A stretch of DNA of 64,000 nucleotides from Candidatus Flavonifractor merdavium (GTDB taxonomy: Bacteria > Bacillota > Clostridia > Oscillospirales > Oscillospiraceae). The stretch lies in contig DWXF01000044.1 of assembly GCA_019119335.1 (NCBI GenBank), forward strand, positions 1-64,000, in the 5' to 3' direction. Below are positions 54,258 to 64,000 of this stretch, piece after piece; the first letter of the stretch is position 1; every line of letters starts with the position of its first letter. The translations under genes and the position numbers were made by a program. A model generated the notes under the pieces. The model was not told the DNA's origin. It did not search any database and worked only from the letters and a program-made list of their open reading frames with translations.

Positions 54258-55877
54258 ATGAAAAAGGCCGTTTCCCTGCTTTTAACCCTGGTATTGCTGA
54301 TTGGAATGGTGCCCGCCATAGCCGCCGGGCCGGCGGGCGCCCTCTCTGTTTATTTTTATGAGGAATCCACCGGACGCTATGGTGGACTGGTCCAGACCGA
54401 CCGGGTGAACATCACCCTGGATGGGGCGGAACTTACCCCGGAGGATGTGCCCGCGCTGGTGCAGTATCCCGAGGGGAAAAACGGACGCACCCTGGTGCCG
54501 GTGCGCCTGATCGCCGAGGCCCTGGGGGCCACCGTGACCTGGGTGCCGGATACCCGGCAGGCCATCCTGACTCAGGGAGAGGACATCATTGTGCTCACCC
54601 TGGGCTCCGCCTCCGCTCTGGTCAACGGCCAGAGTGTGGAGCTGCCCGACGGGGTCCCCGCCGGTGTGGTAAAGTGGGACGGGAAGGAGAGCACCATGGT
54701 GCCCCTGCGCTTTGTCTCCGAGCAGCTGGGGGCGGAGGTGGCCTGGGACGGCGGAACCTTTACCGCCGTGATCACCTCTCCGGCGGGACCGGAGCCCACG
54801 CCGAGCCCCACCCCCGTGCCCACGCCTACGCCTACCCTGACGCCAACGCCCACTCCCACGCCGACGCCTGATGTGACCCCGACGCCTACCCCCACTCCTA
54901 CGCCCACGCCCACACCGCCTGCCAACGGGGACAAGGGGGCGGTGACGGAGATCTCCTTTTCGGCCAGCACCCAGGTGGTGACCATCACGGCTGACCATGT
55001 GCCGGAGTACCGGGTCATTGATCTGGGGGACCGGGTGGTGATCGACGTGCTGGGCGCAGTGTGCCCGGAGGCGGTGGAGAACACAGTGGCCATCGCCACG
55101 GACAGCGATGTGATTTCCGCCGTCCGCTATCTCCAGCACGACGACGATCTGGGCTACGGCTATCCCCACTCCCTGCGGGTGGTGCTGGACCTGAAGGGGG
55201 GCGCGTCCTACACCAAAAATATCATTGTGGAGGCGGGCCAGAATCAGATCCGGGTCACCCTGCTGCCGCTGGATATTCCCGGCCTGCCGGAAGAGCCGCT
55301 GGACCCCAACAAGTACACCATCGTGATAGACCCGGGCCATGACGGCACGACTTTGGGGGCGGTGTACCCCGATGCCAGCGGGACCAAGATTTACGAGAAG
55401 GACCTGACCCTGTCCATCTCCAACAAGCTGAAGGCGGAGCTGGAGAAGGCTGGCTTCAACGTGGTGATGACCCGAACGGGGGAGACGGCGGGGGACCTGT
55501 ACGAGCGGGCCGCCCTGGCCAACGCGGTGGAGGCCGACCTGTTTGTCAGCATCCACATTAACGCCTCGGGCACCGTGCCCACCTTCCAGGGCCTGTATAC
55601 TTACCACCATCCCGACAGCCAGCGGAGCAAGAATTTCGCCCAGGCGGTGCAGAGCGCGGTGTGCGCCGCCTCCGGGGCCATTGACCGGGGGATCGCCTCG
55701 GCCAACTTTGTGGTGCTGCGGGAGACCGATATGGCGGCGGTGCTGGTGGAGTGCGGCTTCATGTCCAATGTGGAGGAGCTGGAGCGGCTCAAGACCGATT
55801 CCTACCAGCAGAAGCTGGCGGAGGGTATTGCCCAGGGCATTACCGATTATCTCAACACCGGCGCGATTCAGAAATAA
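54258..55877 (+). CDS. secreted N-acetylmuramoyl-L-alanine amidase with copper-amine-oxidase-N-like and AMIN-like regions
   Basis: Signal peptide; VPVRLIAEALGATVTWVPDTRQAILTQG and MVPLRFVSEQLGAEVAWDGGTFTAVI; TP-rich linker; Amidase_3 IVIDPGHDGTTLGA, SIHINAS, VLVECGFMSNVEE. Confidence 0.93.
   Translation: MKKAVSLLLTLVLLIGMVPAIAAGPAGALSVYFYEESTGRYGGLVQTDRVNITLDGAELTPEDVPALVQYPEGKNGRTLVPVRLIAEALGATVTWVPDTRQAILTQGEDIIVLTLGSASALVNGQSVELPDGVPAGVVKWDGKESTMVPLRFVSEQLGAEVAWDGGTFTAVITSPAGPEPTPSPTPVPTPTPTLTPTPTPTPTPDVTPTPTPTPTPTPTPPANGDKGAVTEISFSASTQVVTITADHVPEYRVIDLGDRVVIDVLGAVCPEAVENTVAIATDSDVISAVRYLQHDDDLGYGYPHSLRVVLDLKGGASYTKNIIVEAGQNQIRVTLLPLDIPGLPEEPLDPNKYTIVIDPGHDGTTLGAVYPDASGTKIYEKDLTLSISNKLKAELEKAGFNVVMTRTGETAGDLYERAALANAVEADLFVSIHINASGTVPTFQGLYTYHHPDSQRSKNFAQAVQSAVCAASGAIDRGIASANFVVLRETDMAAVLVECGFMSNVEELERLKTDSYQQKLAEGIAQGITDYLNTGAIQK
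54791..54921 (+). repeat. low-complexity Thr-Pro-rich coding repeat (interdomain linker)
   Basis: Encodes EPTPSPTPVPTPTPTLTPTPTPTPTPDVTPTPTPTPTPTPTPP. Confidence 0.9.
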
Positions 55878-55924
55878 GCGCAACGGGGGCGCTCCACTGT
55901 GTGGAGCGCCCCTCGTATTTTGGA

Positions 55925-56695
55925 TCAGAGCCGCCGCAGACCCTCCCAGCAGGCCATGATAAAGCAGTGCGGCAGAAACTTGCTGGCCACCCGCTGCACC
56001 AGGGCGGGCAGGCCGCAGGTGGTGACGGCCAGCACCTGGCTGTCCCGCAGGGCGCGCCGGGCCACCGTCTCCGGCCGGAGAGCGAAGGGGTAGCTGCGGA
56101 CGGTGCGACCGTTTTTGGTGTCCCGGGCCACCTGCATGAATTCGGTTTTGATCCAGCCGGGGCACACCGCTGTCACCTTGATGCCCCGGGGAGCCACCTC
56201 CCACCGGAGAGCCCGGCTGTACCGCAGCAGAAAGGCCTTGGTGGCGGCGTAGACGTTGAAGCCGGGCAGGGGCTGGAAGGCGGCGGAGGAGCAGATCTCC
56301 AGGATGCGGGCGCCCCGGCTCATGTGGGGAATGGCGGCGGCGGTGAGGGCCACCGCCGCCCGGCAGTTTAGGTCGATCATGTCCGCCGTCTCCTGGAGGG
56401 TCATGTCGGCGTAAGTGCCGAACTTGCCGAACCCGGCGGAGTTGACCAGCACCCGCACGTCGGCGCCCGTTTCCCGCAGCAGGGCGCGCAGGGTCTCCAC
56501 GCTCTCGGCCTTGGTCAGATCCAGGGCCAGGGGCCGCATGGGGGTGGACAGCTGGGCGGCCAGCTCCTCCATCCGCTCCCGGCGGCGGGCCACCCCCCAG
56601 ATCTCGTCCAGGCCGCCCTGCCGGTCCAGCTGGCGGATAAAGGAGCGGCCCAGGCCGGAGGAGGCGCCGGTGACAATGGCGATGTTCATACACAA
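55925..56695 (-). CDS. short-chain dehydrogenase/reductase (SDR) family protein
   Basis: IAIVTGASSGLGRSFIRQLDRQG, VLVNSAGFGKFG, NVYAATKAFLLRYSRALRWE (YxxxK). Confidence 0.93.
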   Translation of the reverse strand: MCMNIAIVTGASSGLGRSFIRQLDRQGGLDEIWGVARRRERMEELAAQLSTPMRPLALDLTKAESVETLRALLRETGADVRVLVNSAGFGKFGTYADMTLQETADMIDLNCRAAVALTAAAIPHMSRGARILEICSSAAFQPLPGFNVYAATKAFLLRYSRALRWEVAPRGIKVTAVCPGWIKTEFMQVARDTKNGRTVRSYPFALRPETVARRALRDSQVLAVTTCGLPALVQRVASKFLPHCFIMACWEGLRRL

Positions 56696-56836
56696 TGCCC
56701 TCCCTTGGCATGATTGTTTTCCCTAGTATCCCACAAATTGCCCGGCCTTTGCAAGAGAGAAGCGAAATTGTTGACGGCGGTGGGGCGGACGGGTAAAATA
56801 GAAGCTGCTATCACTTGATGGAAAAGAGGATTTGTG

Positions 56837-57235
56837 ATGAACCATCCTATGGTATTGCTCTATAATCTGAACAACGAGAAGGGCGGCAAAATCCGGCGTA
56901 TGTGCCTGCCGCTGGGCCTGCGCACCCGGCTGGTGGAGCCGGCGGAGTACGGTCTGACCCTGAGCCAGCTGGTGGAGGGCCAAGGGCCCGAGACACCCTG
57001 GACGGGTGAGTGCTTTTCCGACGAGCTGCTGCTGCTGGTCAACTGCCCCGGTCCGCTGCTGGACCGGTTCCTCCAGGGCTTCCGCCGGAACAGGATTCCC
57101 CCGGTGGGCCTGAAGGCGGTGCTTACCCCCACCAACTCCGGCTGGACCTCCCTGGAGCTGCGGGAGGAACTGGCCAAGGAGCGGGAGGCCATCCGGCAGG
57201 GCCAGGGAGCCCATAATAAGGAGCAGGAGGGGTAA
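56837..57235 (+). CDS. DUF3783-like protein
   Basis: VLLYNLNNEKGGKIRRMCLPLGLRTRLVEPAEYGLTLSQLVEG...GLKAVLTPTNSGWTSLELREELAKE. Confidence 0.65.
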   Translation: MNHPMVLLYNLNNEKGGKIRRMCLPLGLRTRLVEPAEYGLTLSQLVEGQGPETPWTGECFSDELLLLVNCPGPLLDRFLQGFRRNRIPPVGLKAVLTPTNSGWTSLELREELAKEREAIRQGQGAHNKEQEG

Positions 57236-57267
57236 AACCGCCGTTTTGGGGCAAACTGGCTCCATCC

Positions 57268-57894
57268 TTGGAGTGTGAGGTGTTTGCTGTGGAACGGCTC
57301 ATCTGCCTTTTGACCGGATATGCGTTCGGCTGCTTTCTGACCGGGGAGCTGGTGGCCCGCCGCCGCACTGGAGCGGGGGCGGACCGGCTGGGGACGGGGA
57401 ATCCGGGCATGGCCAACCTGGCCCATGAGCTAGGGTTGGGCTGGGGGCTGCTGGTACTGCTGGGAGACGTGTTGAAAACCGCGCTGGCCTGCCTGATTGC
57501 CTGGCTGTTGTCCGGGGCGGCTCTGGGCCGCCTTGCCCTGCTGTGGACCTGCCTGGGGGCGGTCCTGGGTCACAACTTCCCGTTCTGGCAGCGCTTCCAG
57601 GGCGGGAAGGGGGTGGCGGTTACCTGCGCGGGACTGATCCTGTATGCTCCGCTGTGGGGGACGGCGGCCTGCCTCACCGGGCTGGGCGTGACCCTGGCCA
57701 CCGGCTGGCTGCCCCTGGGGGCGGTGGTGATTCCCGCCGTCTTTCTCCCCCTGGCGTGTCTGTTTCACGGCGGGGAGGCCGGGGTGCTGGCCGCCGCCCT
57801 GATGGGGCTGATGGTAAGCCGTCACTATCATGGCCTGGGCCGGATCCTGCGGGGGGAGGAGCCCCGGAAACTCCGGCCGGGCAAATCAGAGTAA
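57268..57894 (+). CDS. plsY: glycerol-3-phosphate acyltransferase PlsY-like (start uncertain)
   Basis: GYAFGCFLTGELVARRRTGAGADRLGTGNPGMANLAHELG, LGHNFPFWQRFQGGKGVAVTCAG. Confidence 0.85.
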   Translation: MECEVFAVERLICLLTGYAFGCFLTGELVARRRTGAGADRLGTGNPGMANLAHELGLGWGLLVLLGDVLKTALACLIAWLLSGAALGRLALLWTCLGAVLGHNFPFWQRFQGGKGVAVTCAGLILYAPLWGTAACLTGLGVTLATGWLPLGAVVIPAVFLPLACLFHGGEAGVLAAALMGLMVSRHYHGLGRILRGEEPRKLRPGKSE

Positions 57895-57911
57895 AGTCGA
57901 GGGATACTGCG

Positions 57912-58415
57912 ATGCATGACGAACTGACCAAAAAGGACCTGCAGATGATGAAGGAGGAGCTGGATTACCGGCGCATCCAGCTGCGTCCTCAGCTGCTGGA
58001 GGCGGTGAAGGAGGCCCGGGCCTTCGGTGACCTGAGCGAAAACTTTGAATACAAGGCGGCCAAGCAGGAGAAAAACCGCAATGAGAGCCGCATCCGCTAT
58101 CTGGAGAACATGATCCGTACCGCCCGGGTGCTGAAGGAGGAGGGACCCGCCGACGGGGTGGGCCTGTACGACAAGGTGACGGTCTACCTGGAGGATGAGG
58201 AGGACACCGAGACCTATCAGGTGGTGACCACCATGCGGCAGGACGCCCTCCACGGCCTCATCAGCAAGGAGTCTCCGGTGGGCAAGGCCCTGCTGGGCCG
58301 CAAGGTGGGGGAGACCGTACACATCCAGGTCAACGAGAAATACGGCTATGACGCCAAGATCCTCTCTATTGAAAAGGGAGAGGACGACGGCTCCGTGCCT
58401 TTGCGGGGCTTTTAA
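57912..58415 (+). CDS. GreA/GreB-family transcription elongation factor
   Basis: EARAFGDLSENFEYKAAKQEKNRNESRIRYLENMIRTARVL; C-terminal ISKESPVGKALLGRKVGETVHIQV. Confidence 0.9.
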   Translation: MHDELTKKDLQMMKEELDYRRIQLRPQLLEAVKEARAFGDLSENFEYKAAKQEKNRNESRIRYLENMIRTARVLKEEGPADGVGLYDKVTVYLEDEEDTETYQVVTTMRQDALHGLISKESPVGKALLGRKVGETVHIQVNEKYGYDAKILSIEKGEDDGSVPLRGF

Positions 58416-58416
58416 A

Positions 58417-58443
58417 AAAGCGGGAACGAAAGCCGTTCCCGCT
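58417..58443. terminator. terminator-like hairpin (convergent genes)
   Basis: AGCGGGAACG-aaagc-CGTTCCCGCT flanked by A/T runs. Confidence 0.75.
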
Positions 58444-58822
58444 AAAATATATTCTTCAGGGTGAGCTGCTCGGCCTCATAGAGCAGTTCAATCTGAGTGA
58501 CCAGCCGGGCGTTGGCGGCGGCGTATTCTCCATACTCCCGGCTGTCCAGCAGGGCCAGGGTCTCCCGGAACCCGGCGCAGATGGCGTCGGTGTCCGCGTG
58601 GCGGAGGAGCACGTGGAGATAGACGTCCCGGTCTGCCCAGACCTCCTTGGCCTGGACGGTGAGTGCCCGGGCCTGCGCCCAGTCCTCCGCCGCCGCCAGC
58701 TCGTCGGCCTGCTCCAGCAGTCTCCCCAGGGTGTCGGTAAAGCCGTGGAGAGATCGGATGTGGAGCAGCGTACCGGTGAAGATGGCCGCCAGCAGGATCA
58801 GGGCGATCCACAGCCGCTTCAT
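58442..58822 (-). CDS. DUF4363-like small membrane-anchored protein
   Basis: MKRLWIALILLAAIFTGTLLHIRSLHGFTDTLGRLLEQADELAAAEDWAQA; adjacent to the DUF421 gene. Confidence 0.75.
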   Translation of the reverse strand: MKRLWIALILLAAIFTGTLLHIRSLHGFTDTLGRLLEQADELAAAEDWAQARALTVQAKEVWADRDVYLHVLLRHADTDAICAGFRETLALLDSREYGEYAAANARLVTQIELLYEAEQLTLKNIF

Positions 58823-59499
58823 TTCTCCACCTCCTTTTTGGACAGATAGACCCGGTTTTCCTCATCCACCGTCAGCAGGAATACGTCCTGGGTCCCCTTG
58901 ACGTGGTGTTGCCTGAGCTGCTTTTCCAGCCACTCCTCATTGAGGCCCCGGCTGTGGAGGGAGCGGGTGATCAACCGCCCGTCGTTGATGATGACCATGG
59001 GCAGACCCGGCTCCTGAGGAGTCAGACCCATCTGCTGGGCGGTGACCGGCTGCTGGGCGGCGTAGGGGAGGACGGAGAGCTGCCCGTTGGTCTCCAGAAT
59101 GGCGTATTTTACGGTGGACAAATCGGTGATGCCCTGCATCCGCAGCTCCTCCATCAGCTCGTCCAGGGTGAAGCGGTTTTTCTTCATCTCGTTCTGCCGC
59201 AGCTTGCCGTTTTCCACGATGACGCTGGGCCGGCCGCAGAGTACCGCCCGGAACCGGACGCTGCGCATGGTGAGCACCGACAGGGCCATGGTGAGGCACA
59301 GCAGGGTGAGGATGGGAATGAGGCCGGTGAGTAGGGGAATGCCGAAGTCCTGCATAGGCACCGCCGCCAGATCAGCGATCAGCAGGGCCAGCACCAGCTC
59401 GGAGGGCTCCAGCTCCCCCACCTGGCGCTTGCCCATCAGGCGGATGCCGATGATGATGAACGCATATAAAATGATGGTGCGCAGAAAGGCGATGACCAT
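58819..59499 (-). CDS. DUF421 (YetF-like) membrane protein
   Basis: IILYAFIIIGIRLMGKRQVGELEPSELVLALLIADLAAVPMQD; C-terminal GLPMVIINDGRLITRSLHSRGLNEEWLEKQL. Confidence 0.9.
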   Translation of the reverse strand: MVIAFLRTIILYAFIIIGIRLMGKRQVGELEPSELVLALLIADLAAVPMQDFGIPLLTGLIPILTLLCLTMALSVLTMRSVRFRAVLCGRPSVIVENGKLRQNEMKKNRFTLDELMEELRMQGITDLSTVKYAILETNGQLSVLPYAAQQPVTAQQMGLTPQEPGLPMVIINDGRLITRSLHSRGLNEEWLEKQLRQHHVKGTQDVFLLTVDEENRVYLSKKEVEK

Positions 59500-59589
59500 A
59501 GCGGACCTCCCCAAACACAGTCTTTCTGATTCAGTATGGCCGGGGCGGCCGTCATTATGCGGCTGGAACCGGAAGGAAAGGGGAATTCC

Positions 59590-60414
59590 TTGAAAAAAAG
59601 AAGCAAAAAGCTGCTGCTGGCCGGCGGGATCGCGGCGGCGGTGCTGGTGTGGGCCGGGCTGGATACCAGTCTGACGGTGCAGACCTATACGGTGGAGAGC
59701 GGCAAGGTGGACGCTCCGGTGCGCCTGGCGCTGCTCACCGACCTCCACTCCTGCGACTACGGCGAGGGGCAGCGGGAGCTGCTGGAAGCGGTGGAGGAGC
59801 AGGATCCCGACCTGGTGCTGCTGGGCGGAGACATTGTGGACGACGGGCCGGAAATGCCGGAGGAGCGGGCCCTGGATACCGTGGAGGCGCTGGCGGAGCG
59901 GTGGCCCACCTATTATGTCACGGGAAATCATGAATACCGCACCGGCCGGGCGGAAGAGATCAAAGAGCTGATTGCCGGGCGGGGCGCGGTGGTGCTGGAA
60001 GGGACATGCGGGCTGGTGACGGTTGGGGGGCAGACCCTCCAGATCTGCGGCGTGGACGACCCGGCGGTGGGGGCGGCCGTCTGGCAGAGCCAGCTGGAGA
60101 ACGTGACCGCCGCGCTGGAGGGGGATGTGTGTTCCATCCTGCTCTCCCACCGGCCCGAGCGGGTGACGGACTACACCGGCCGGGGCTTTGACCTGGTGCT
60201 GTCCGGCCATGCCCACGGGGGCCAGTGGCGGATTCCTGTCCTGGGTGCCGGCCTGATCGCCCCCAACCAGGGGCTCTTTCCCCGGTATGCCGGCGGTACT
60301 TACGACCTGGAGGGCACCACCCTTGTGGTCAGCCGGGGCCTGGCCCGGGAGAGTACCCGGATTCCCCGGCTGTATAACCCGCCGGAGGTGGTTATCATAG
60401 AGCTGGCACCATAA
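59590..60414 (+). CDS. membrane-anchored metallophosphoesterase (YkuE-like), TTG start likely
   Basis: LALLTDLHSCDYGEG, VLLGGDIVDDG, VTGNHEYRTG, ILLSHRPE, LVLSGHAHGGQWRIP. Confidence 0.9.
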   Translation: MKKRSKKLLLAGGIAAAVLVWAGLDTSLTVQTYTVESGKVDAPVRLALLTDLHSCDYGEGQRELLEAVEEQDPDLVLLGGDIVDDGPEMPEERALDTVEALAERWPTYYVTGNHEYRTGRAEEIKELIAGRGAVVLEGTCGLVTVGGQTLQICGVDDPAVGAAVWQSQLENVTAALEGDVCSILLSHRPERVTDYTGRGFDLVLSGHAHGGQWRIPVLGAGLIAPNQGLFPRYAGGTYDLEGTTLVVSRGLARESTRIPRLYNPPEVVIIELAP

Positions 60415-60415
60415 A

Positions 60416-60446
60416 AAGCGCCCGGAGCCATGGCTCCGGGCGCTTC
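60416..60446. terminator. rho-independent terminator
   Basis: AAGCGCCCGGAGCC-atg-GCTCCGGGCGCTT. Confidence 0.8.
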
Positions 60447-60455
60447 CGTTTTGCT

Positions 60456-62387
60456 TTATGATATACTTGTGATGTTCAGGATTCCGGTCGTGCCACGGGG
60501 CACCTGTACCTGGAAGGTGTGCTCGGCGCCCTCTCCGTCGTGTTCCGGGTCCACGGAGAGCAGACCAACCTCCTGGGCGCCGTCCTCCGTCTGAAGGGTC
60601 AGCCTGGCCAGCTGGACAGGCGCCTGAACCTCCCCGTCGGTGGTGAGGGTCACCGTATAGGTGGCGAAGTCGTCCGTATAGTCCGTCAGGGCGAAGGTAA
60701 GCTGGTCCCGGAGGGTCACGCCGCCTGCGGCAGCCGTGCTGATCAGTCGAGCGCCGAACTGCCGGTCCATACTGGCCTCCGCCACTGTCAGACTGGTGTC
60801 AGGCACCAGAAAGTCCATGGTGACGCTCCCGCCGTCGGCCTCGGCGGTGACGGTGCACCGGCCTGGGGAGAGGGCGGTGACCACAAAGGAGGCGCTGCGG
60901 TCGTCGGTAAAGTCCCGGTCCACCTTCAGAACGTCCGGTCGGGAGGCGGAGTAGTTCACATCCGCCCCCACCGGGCCGTCCATACCGGCGTCAAAGTACC
61001 AGGCGTAATAGTAGGGGAAGAAAGGGTCGTAGGGCCGGCTGGGATTTTCGACACACAGGGCGTCCTGCGCCTCGTCCTCCAGACAGACCACCCAGGCCCC
61101 GTCCAGCTGGGGACAGGGATGACGGATGACATAAGAATTCCGGAAGGGTTCGGCAAAGGGCAGGCCGGCGGAAGGACGGTCCTCTGACGGGTCGTGGATA
61201 GTGACGGTGCAGGACTCCGTCCCCGCTCCGGCAATGACGGCCCGCACCGTGGCAGTGCCCGGCTCCAGGCCGGTGACGGTGCAGGACTGGTCCTCATTTA
61301 CCTGGAGGGAGGCCGCCTGGGTGCCGCCGGAGGGGAAGGTGATCTCCCAGTGCGCACCGTTGTTGCTGGCGTTGGCGGGGATGGAAGAGGCGGTAAGACG
61401 GAAGGCCTCGCCCACATCCAGGTCCAGCTGACGGATGGAGATGCCCACGCCGGTGGCGGGGATCAGCTCATTTTCCACCCGGACCAGACAGGCGGCGGAA
61501 GCGTTCTCGGTCCGGACCGTAATGGTAGCGGTGCCCGCCGTCAGGGCGGTGACTGTTCCGCTGTCGTCCACGGTGGCCACGGCGGGGTTTGAGCTGGTCC
61601 AGGTAAAGGCAGTTCCCTCCGGTTCCACAGTGGCGGAAAGCCGGGCGCTGTTCCCCGCGGTGAGGGTGAGGCTGTCACGATCCAGGGACACCCGTTCGTC
61701 TCCCTCCTGCCGTTCCAGGGTGAGGGTCTGCCGCAGGCTGGGGCGTACCAGGCGGGTGACCAGGGCGGCCACGCTGGACCGGTCGATCACGGTGTCCGGG
61801 TAGAAGGTGCCCTTCCCGTCGCTGCCGGTGAGCACACCGGCCCGGTAGAGCAGATAGATGGCGTCGTAGTGCCCCGTCCCCTCCGGCACGTCGGGAATCA
61901 TGCCGTCCTCCACCGTGTTGATGGGCTCCAGCGCCTCTGCCGGCAGAGCGCTGGCCAGGATGGCGGCGAACTGGTCCCGGTGGGCGAGGACGTTGGGACT
62001 GGCCGCGGCCTCGTCAGTGAAGATGCCGTTCTCCCCGGCATAGTCCAGATAGACCTGGTACCAGGGGGAGCCCTGGGCAAACTCCGCCGCACCGGTGTGG
62101 TAGATGCTGTGGATGCGGGCGGCCAGGGCCACCGTCTCTGCCAGGGTGATGGACATGCCCGGCTCGAACTCCCCCTTGCCGGTGCCCTGCATGAGACCCA
62201 GCTCGTAGGCCGCTCCCACGCTCTCTGCGTACCAGCTGGAGGCGGGCACATCCCGGAAGGTGCCAGAGGAATAGGCGTTGACAGGCTGGAAATGCTCCAG
62301 CCCCTCTCCCGTTGCCGCCAGGACGGGTGCGGCGGTCAGCAGTGCCGCGGCCAGAAGGGCAGCCAGCAGATGTTGCAGATACTTCAT
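60456..62387 (-). CDS. SLH-domain and BIG_2 (bacterial Ig-like) surface protein
   Basis: SLH-like segments (FRDVPASSWYAESVGAAYELGLMQGTGKGEFEPGMSITLAETVALAARI); LTLTAGNSARLSATVEPEGTAFTWTSSNPAVATVDDSGTVTALTAGTATITV. Confidence 0.88.
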   Translation of the reverse strand: MKYLQHLLAALLAAALLTAAPVLAATGEGLEHFQPVNAYSSGTFRDVPASSWYAESVGAAYELGLMQGTGKGEFEPGMSITLAETVALAARIHSIYHTGAAEFAQGSPWYQVYLDYAGENGIFTDEAAASPNVLAHRDQFAAILASALPAEALEPINTVEDGMIPDVPEGTGHYDAIYLLYRAGVLTGSDGKGTFYPDTVIDRSSVAALVTRLVRPSLRQTLTLERQEGDERVSLDRDSLTLTAGNSARLSATVEPEGTAFTWTSSNPAVATVDDSGTVTALTAGTATITVRTENASAACLVRVENELIPATGVGISIRQLDLDVGEAFRLTASSIPANASNNGAHWEITFPSGGTQAASLQVNEDQSCTVTGLEPGTATVRAVIAGAGTESCTVTIHDPSEDRPSAGLPFAEPFRNSYVIRHPCPQLDGAWVVCLEDEAQDALCVENPSRPYDPFFPYYYAWYFDAGMDGPVGADVNYSASRPDVLKVDRDFTDDRSASFVVTALSPGRCTVTAEADGGSVTMDFLVPDTSLTVAEASMDRQFGARLISTAAAGGVTLRDQLTFALTDYTDDFATYTVTLTTDGEVQAPVQLARLTLQTEDGAQEVGLLSVDPEHDGEGAEHTFQVQVPRGTTGILNITSIS

Positions 62388-62589
62388 GGAATCAACCTCC
62401 TTTTTGATACGGCCATGTTTCTGAACTCACCATACCACATTTCTGAAAGCAAAACAATAGCCTGACGGGAGGTCAATTTTTGTCCAAATTTCCGATTTTG
62501 AGTCGTGAGAGAAAAAGAGAGTTGCCGCAGGGGGAGATTTAGAGTACAATCGAACAAATACCATGGGAAAGAAAGGCGTGATACGGGAG

Positions 62590-63678
62590 ATGAAAGCGAC
62601 CTTGATTCTGGAGAGCGGCGCGGTGTTCCAGGGGGTCAGCATCGGCTCGCCCGCGGACCGGGTGTGCGAGATGGTGTTCAACACCTCCATGACCGGCTAT
62701 CAGGAGATTCTGACCGATCCCTCCTATGCCGGACAGGGCATCGTGATGAGCTATCCTCTCATTGGCAATTACGGCGTGAACCATGAGGACAACGAATCCT
62801 CCCGCCCCTGGGCGGAGGCGTTTATTGTGCGGCACCTGGCCCGGCGGGGGAGCAATTTCCGCTGCGAGGGGGAGCTGGACGCCTATCTGAAACAATATGA
62901 TATTACCGGGATCGAGGGCGTGGATACCCGGGCGCTTACCAGAATACTCCGCAGTCAGGGGACCATGAACGGCATGATCACCTGTGCGGAGCATTTTCAT
63001 GTGGAGGAGTGCCTGGAAAAAATCCGTGCCTACCGGGTGGCGGGTACCGTGGAGCAGGTGACCCGCAAGGAGCCCCAGCTCTATCCCGCCCTTGGGGAGC
63101 AAAAGCTGCGGGTGGCCCTGATGGACTATGGCGTGAAAGAGAACATGATCCGCTGTCTGCAGAAGCGGGGCTGCCAGGTCATGGTTTATCCTGCCCACAC
63201 GCCCGCGGATACCATTCTCAGCGGCGGCTATGACGGGGTGATGCTGTCCAACGGCCCCGGCGACCCGGCGGACAATGTGGAGATCATCCGGGAAGTAAAG
63301 AAGCTCTACGATTCCAGCCTGCCCCTCTTCGCCGTCTGCCTGGGCCATCAGCTGCTGGCTCTGGCCACCGGCGCCGAAACCCGGAAGATGCGCTTCGGCC
63401 ACCGGGGGGGCAACCATCCGGTGAAGGACCTGGCGGCGGGCCGGGCCTTTATCACCAGCCAGAACCACGGCTATGTGGTCACCGCCGAGAGCGTGGACCC
63501 GGCGGTGGCGGAGATCTCTCACGTCAACGTCAACGAGGGCAGCGTGGAGGGCCTGCGCTACAAGCAGCGGCCCAACTGCTTCACCGTCCAGTTCCATCCG
63601 GAGGCTTCCCCCGGCCCCATGGACACGGAATATCTCTTTGACCGATTTGTGGACAGCATGAAGGGAGGGGAGCGGTAA
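62590..63678 (+). CDS. carA: carbamoyl-phosphate synthase small subunit
   Basis: [77 protein letters not shown]. Confidence 0.96.
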   Translation: MKATLILESGAVFQGVSIGSPADRVCEMVFNTSMTGYQEILTDPSYAGQGIVMSYPLIGNYGVNHEDNESSRPWAEAFIVRHLARRGSNFRCEGELDAYLKQYDITGIEGVDTRALTRILRSQGTMNGMITCAEHFHVEECLEKIRAYRVAGTVEQVTRKEPQLYPALGEQKLRVALMDYGVKENMIRCLQKRGCQVMVYPAHTPADTILSGGYDGVMLSNGPGDPADNVEIIREVKKLYDSSLPLFAVCLGHQLLALATGAETRKMRFGHRGGNHPVKDLAAGRAFITSQNHGYVVTAESVDPAVAEISHVNVNEGSVEGLRYKQRPNCFTVQFHPEASPGPMDTEYLFDRFVDSMKGGER

Positions 63679-64000
63679 TGCCCAAGAATCCTGATATCAA
63701 AAAGGTGCTGGTGCTGGGCTCCGGCCCCATCGTCATCGGCCAGGCCGCCGAGTTTGACTACGCCGGTACCCAGGCCTGCCGGGCTCTGAAAGAGGAAGGC
63801 GTGGAGGTGGTGCTGGTCAACTCCAACCCGGCTACCATTATGACCGACAAGGACATCGCCGACCATGTGTATATCGAGCCGCTGAACATCGCCAGCGTGG
63901 AGCAGGTGATCCAGAAGGAGCGGCCCGACTCCATCCTGCCCACCCTGGGGGGCCAGACCGGACTGAACCTGGCCATGAACCTCCACGAGCAGGGGATTCT
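63678..64000 (+). CDS. carB: carbamoyl-phosphate synthase large subunit (partial, cut by window end)
   Basis: ATG overlaps the carA stop; [69 protein letters not shown]. Confidence 0.96.
   Translation, partial: MPKNPDIKKVLVLGSGPIVIGQAAEFDYAGTQACRALKEEGVEVVLVNSNPATIMTDKDIADHVYIEPLNIASVEQVIQKERPDSILPTLGGQTGLNLAMNLHEQGI

Noticed and set aside
54791-54921. Possible tandem repeat or CRISPR-like array
   Set aside because: Short in-frame cac/acg/ccc repeats encode a Thr-Pro linker in the amidase; no spacer/repeat structure.
54282-56711. Minus-strand 809-aa ORF covering the amidase and SDR genes
   Set aside because: Antisense/out-of-frame shadow; the true minus-strand gene is the SDR at 55925-56695 in another frame.

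Overview
This 64 kb window is high-GC bacterial chromosome, probably a butyrate-producing, spore-forming Clostridia/Oscillospiraceae-type anaerobe. That placement is inferred from gene content: 4-hydroxybutyryl-CoA dehydratase, YpeB, LL-DAP aminotransferase and an ANTAR-linked glnA. The left edge (about 1-1730) is lower in GC and holds a frameshifted IS30-type transposase remnant plus two orphan hypothetical genes. The most unusual locus is 1790-14628, all on the minus strand. A PAS/sigma-54 enhancer-binding protein sits upstream of a near-consensus -24/-12 promoter. That promoter faces an NCS2-like permease, AbfD, a NifU-C-domain protein, a Cys-rich/FabZ fusion, a GldA-like dehydrogenase, a 4-hydroxybutyrate-type CoA-transferase, and then an ACP, MBL-fold hydrolase, LuxE-like, LuxC-like and AMP-ligase cassette. 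A strong terminator-like hairpin after abfD and another long hairpin before the ACP split this run into segments. The rest is mostly core genome: a BlaI/M56 pair; a MacB-type ABC exporter with a repeat-containing CARDB-like surface protein and a two-component system; glnA-ANTAR; dapF-dapL; murB-rapZ-yvcK-whiA-dnaE-cls; ypeB; gltX; trpS; wecA/tagO-like and wecB; coaX; a znuABC-like metal transporter; aconitase; a cell-wall amidase; plsY; greA-like; DUF421/DUF4363; an SLH/Ig-like surface protein; and carA-carB (carB truncated by the window end). All product calls come from reading translated motifs; no database search was run.
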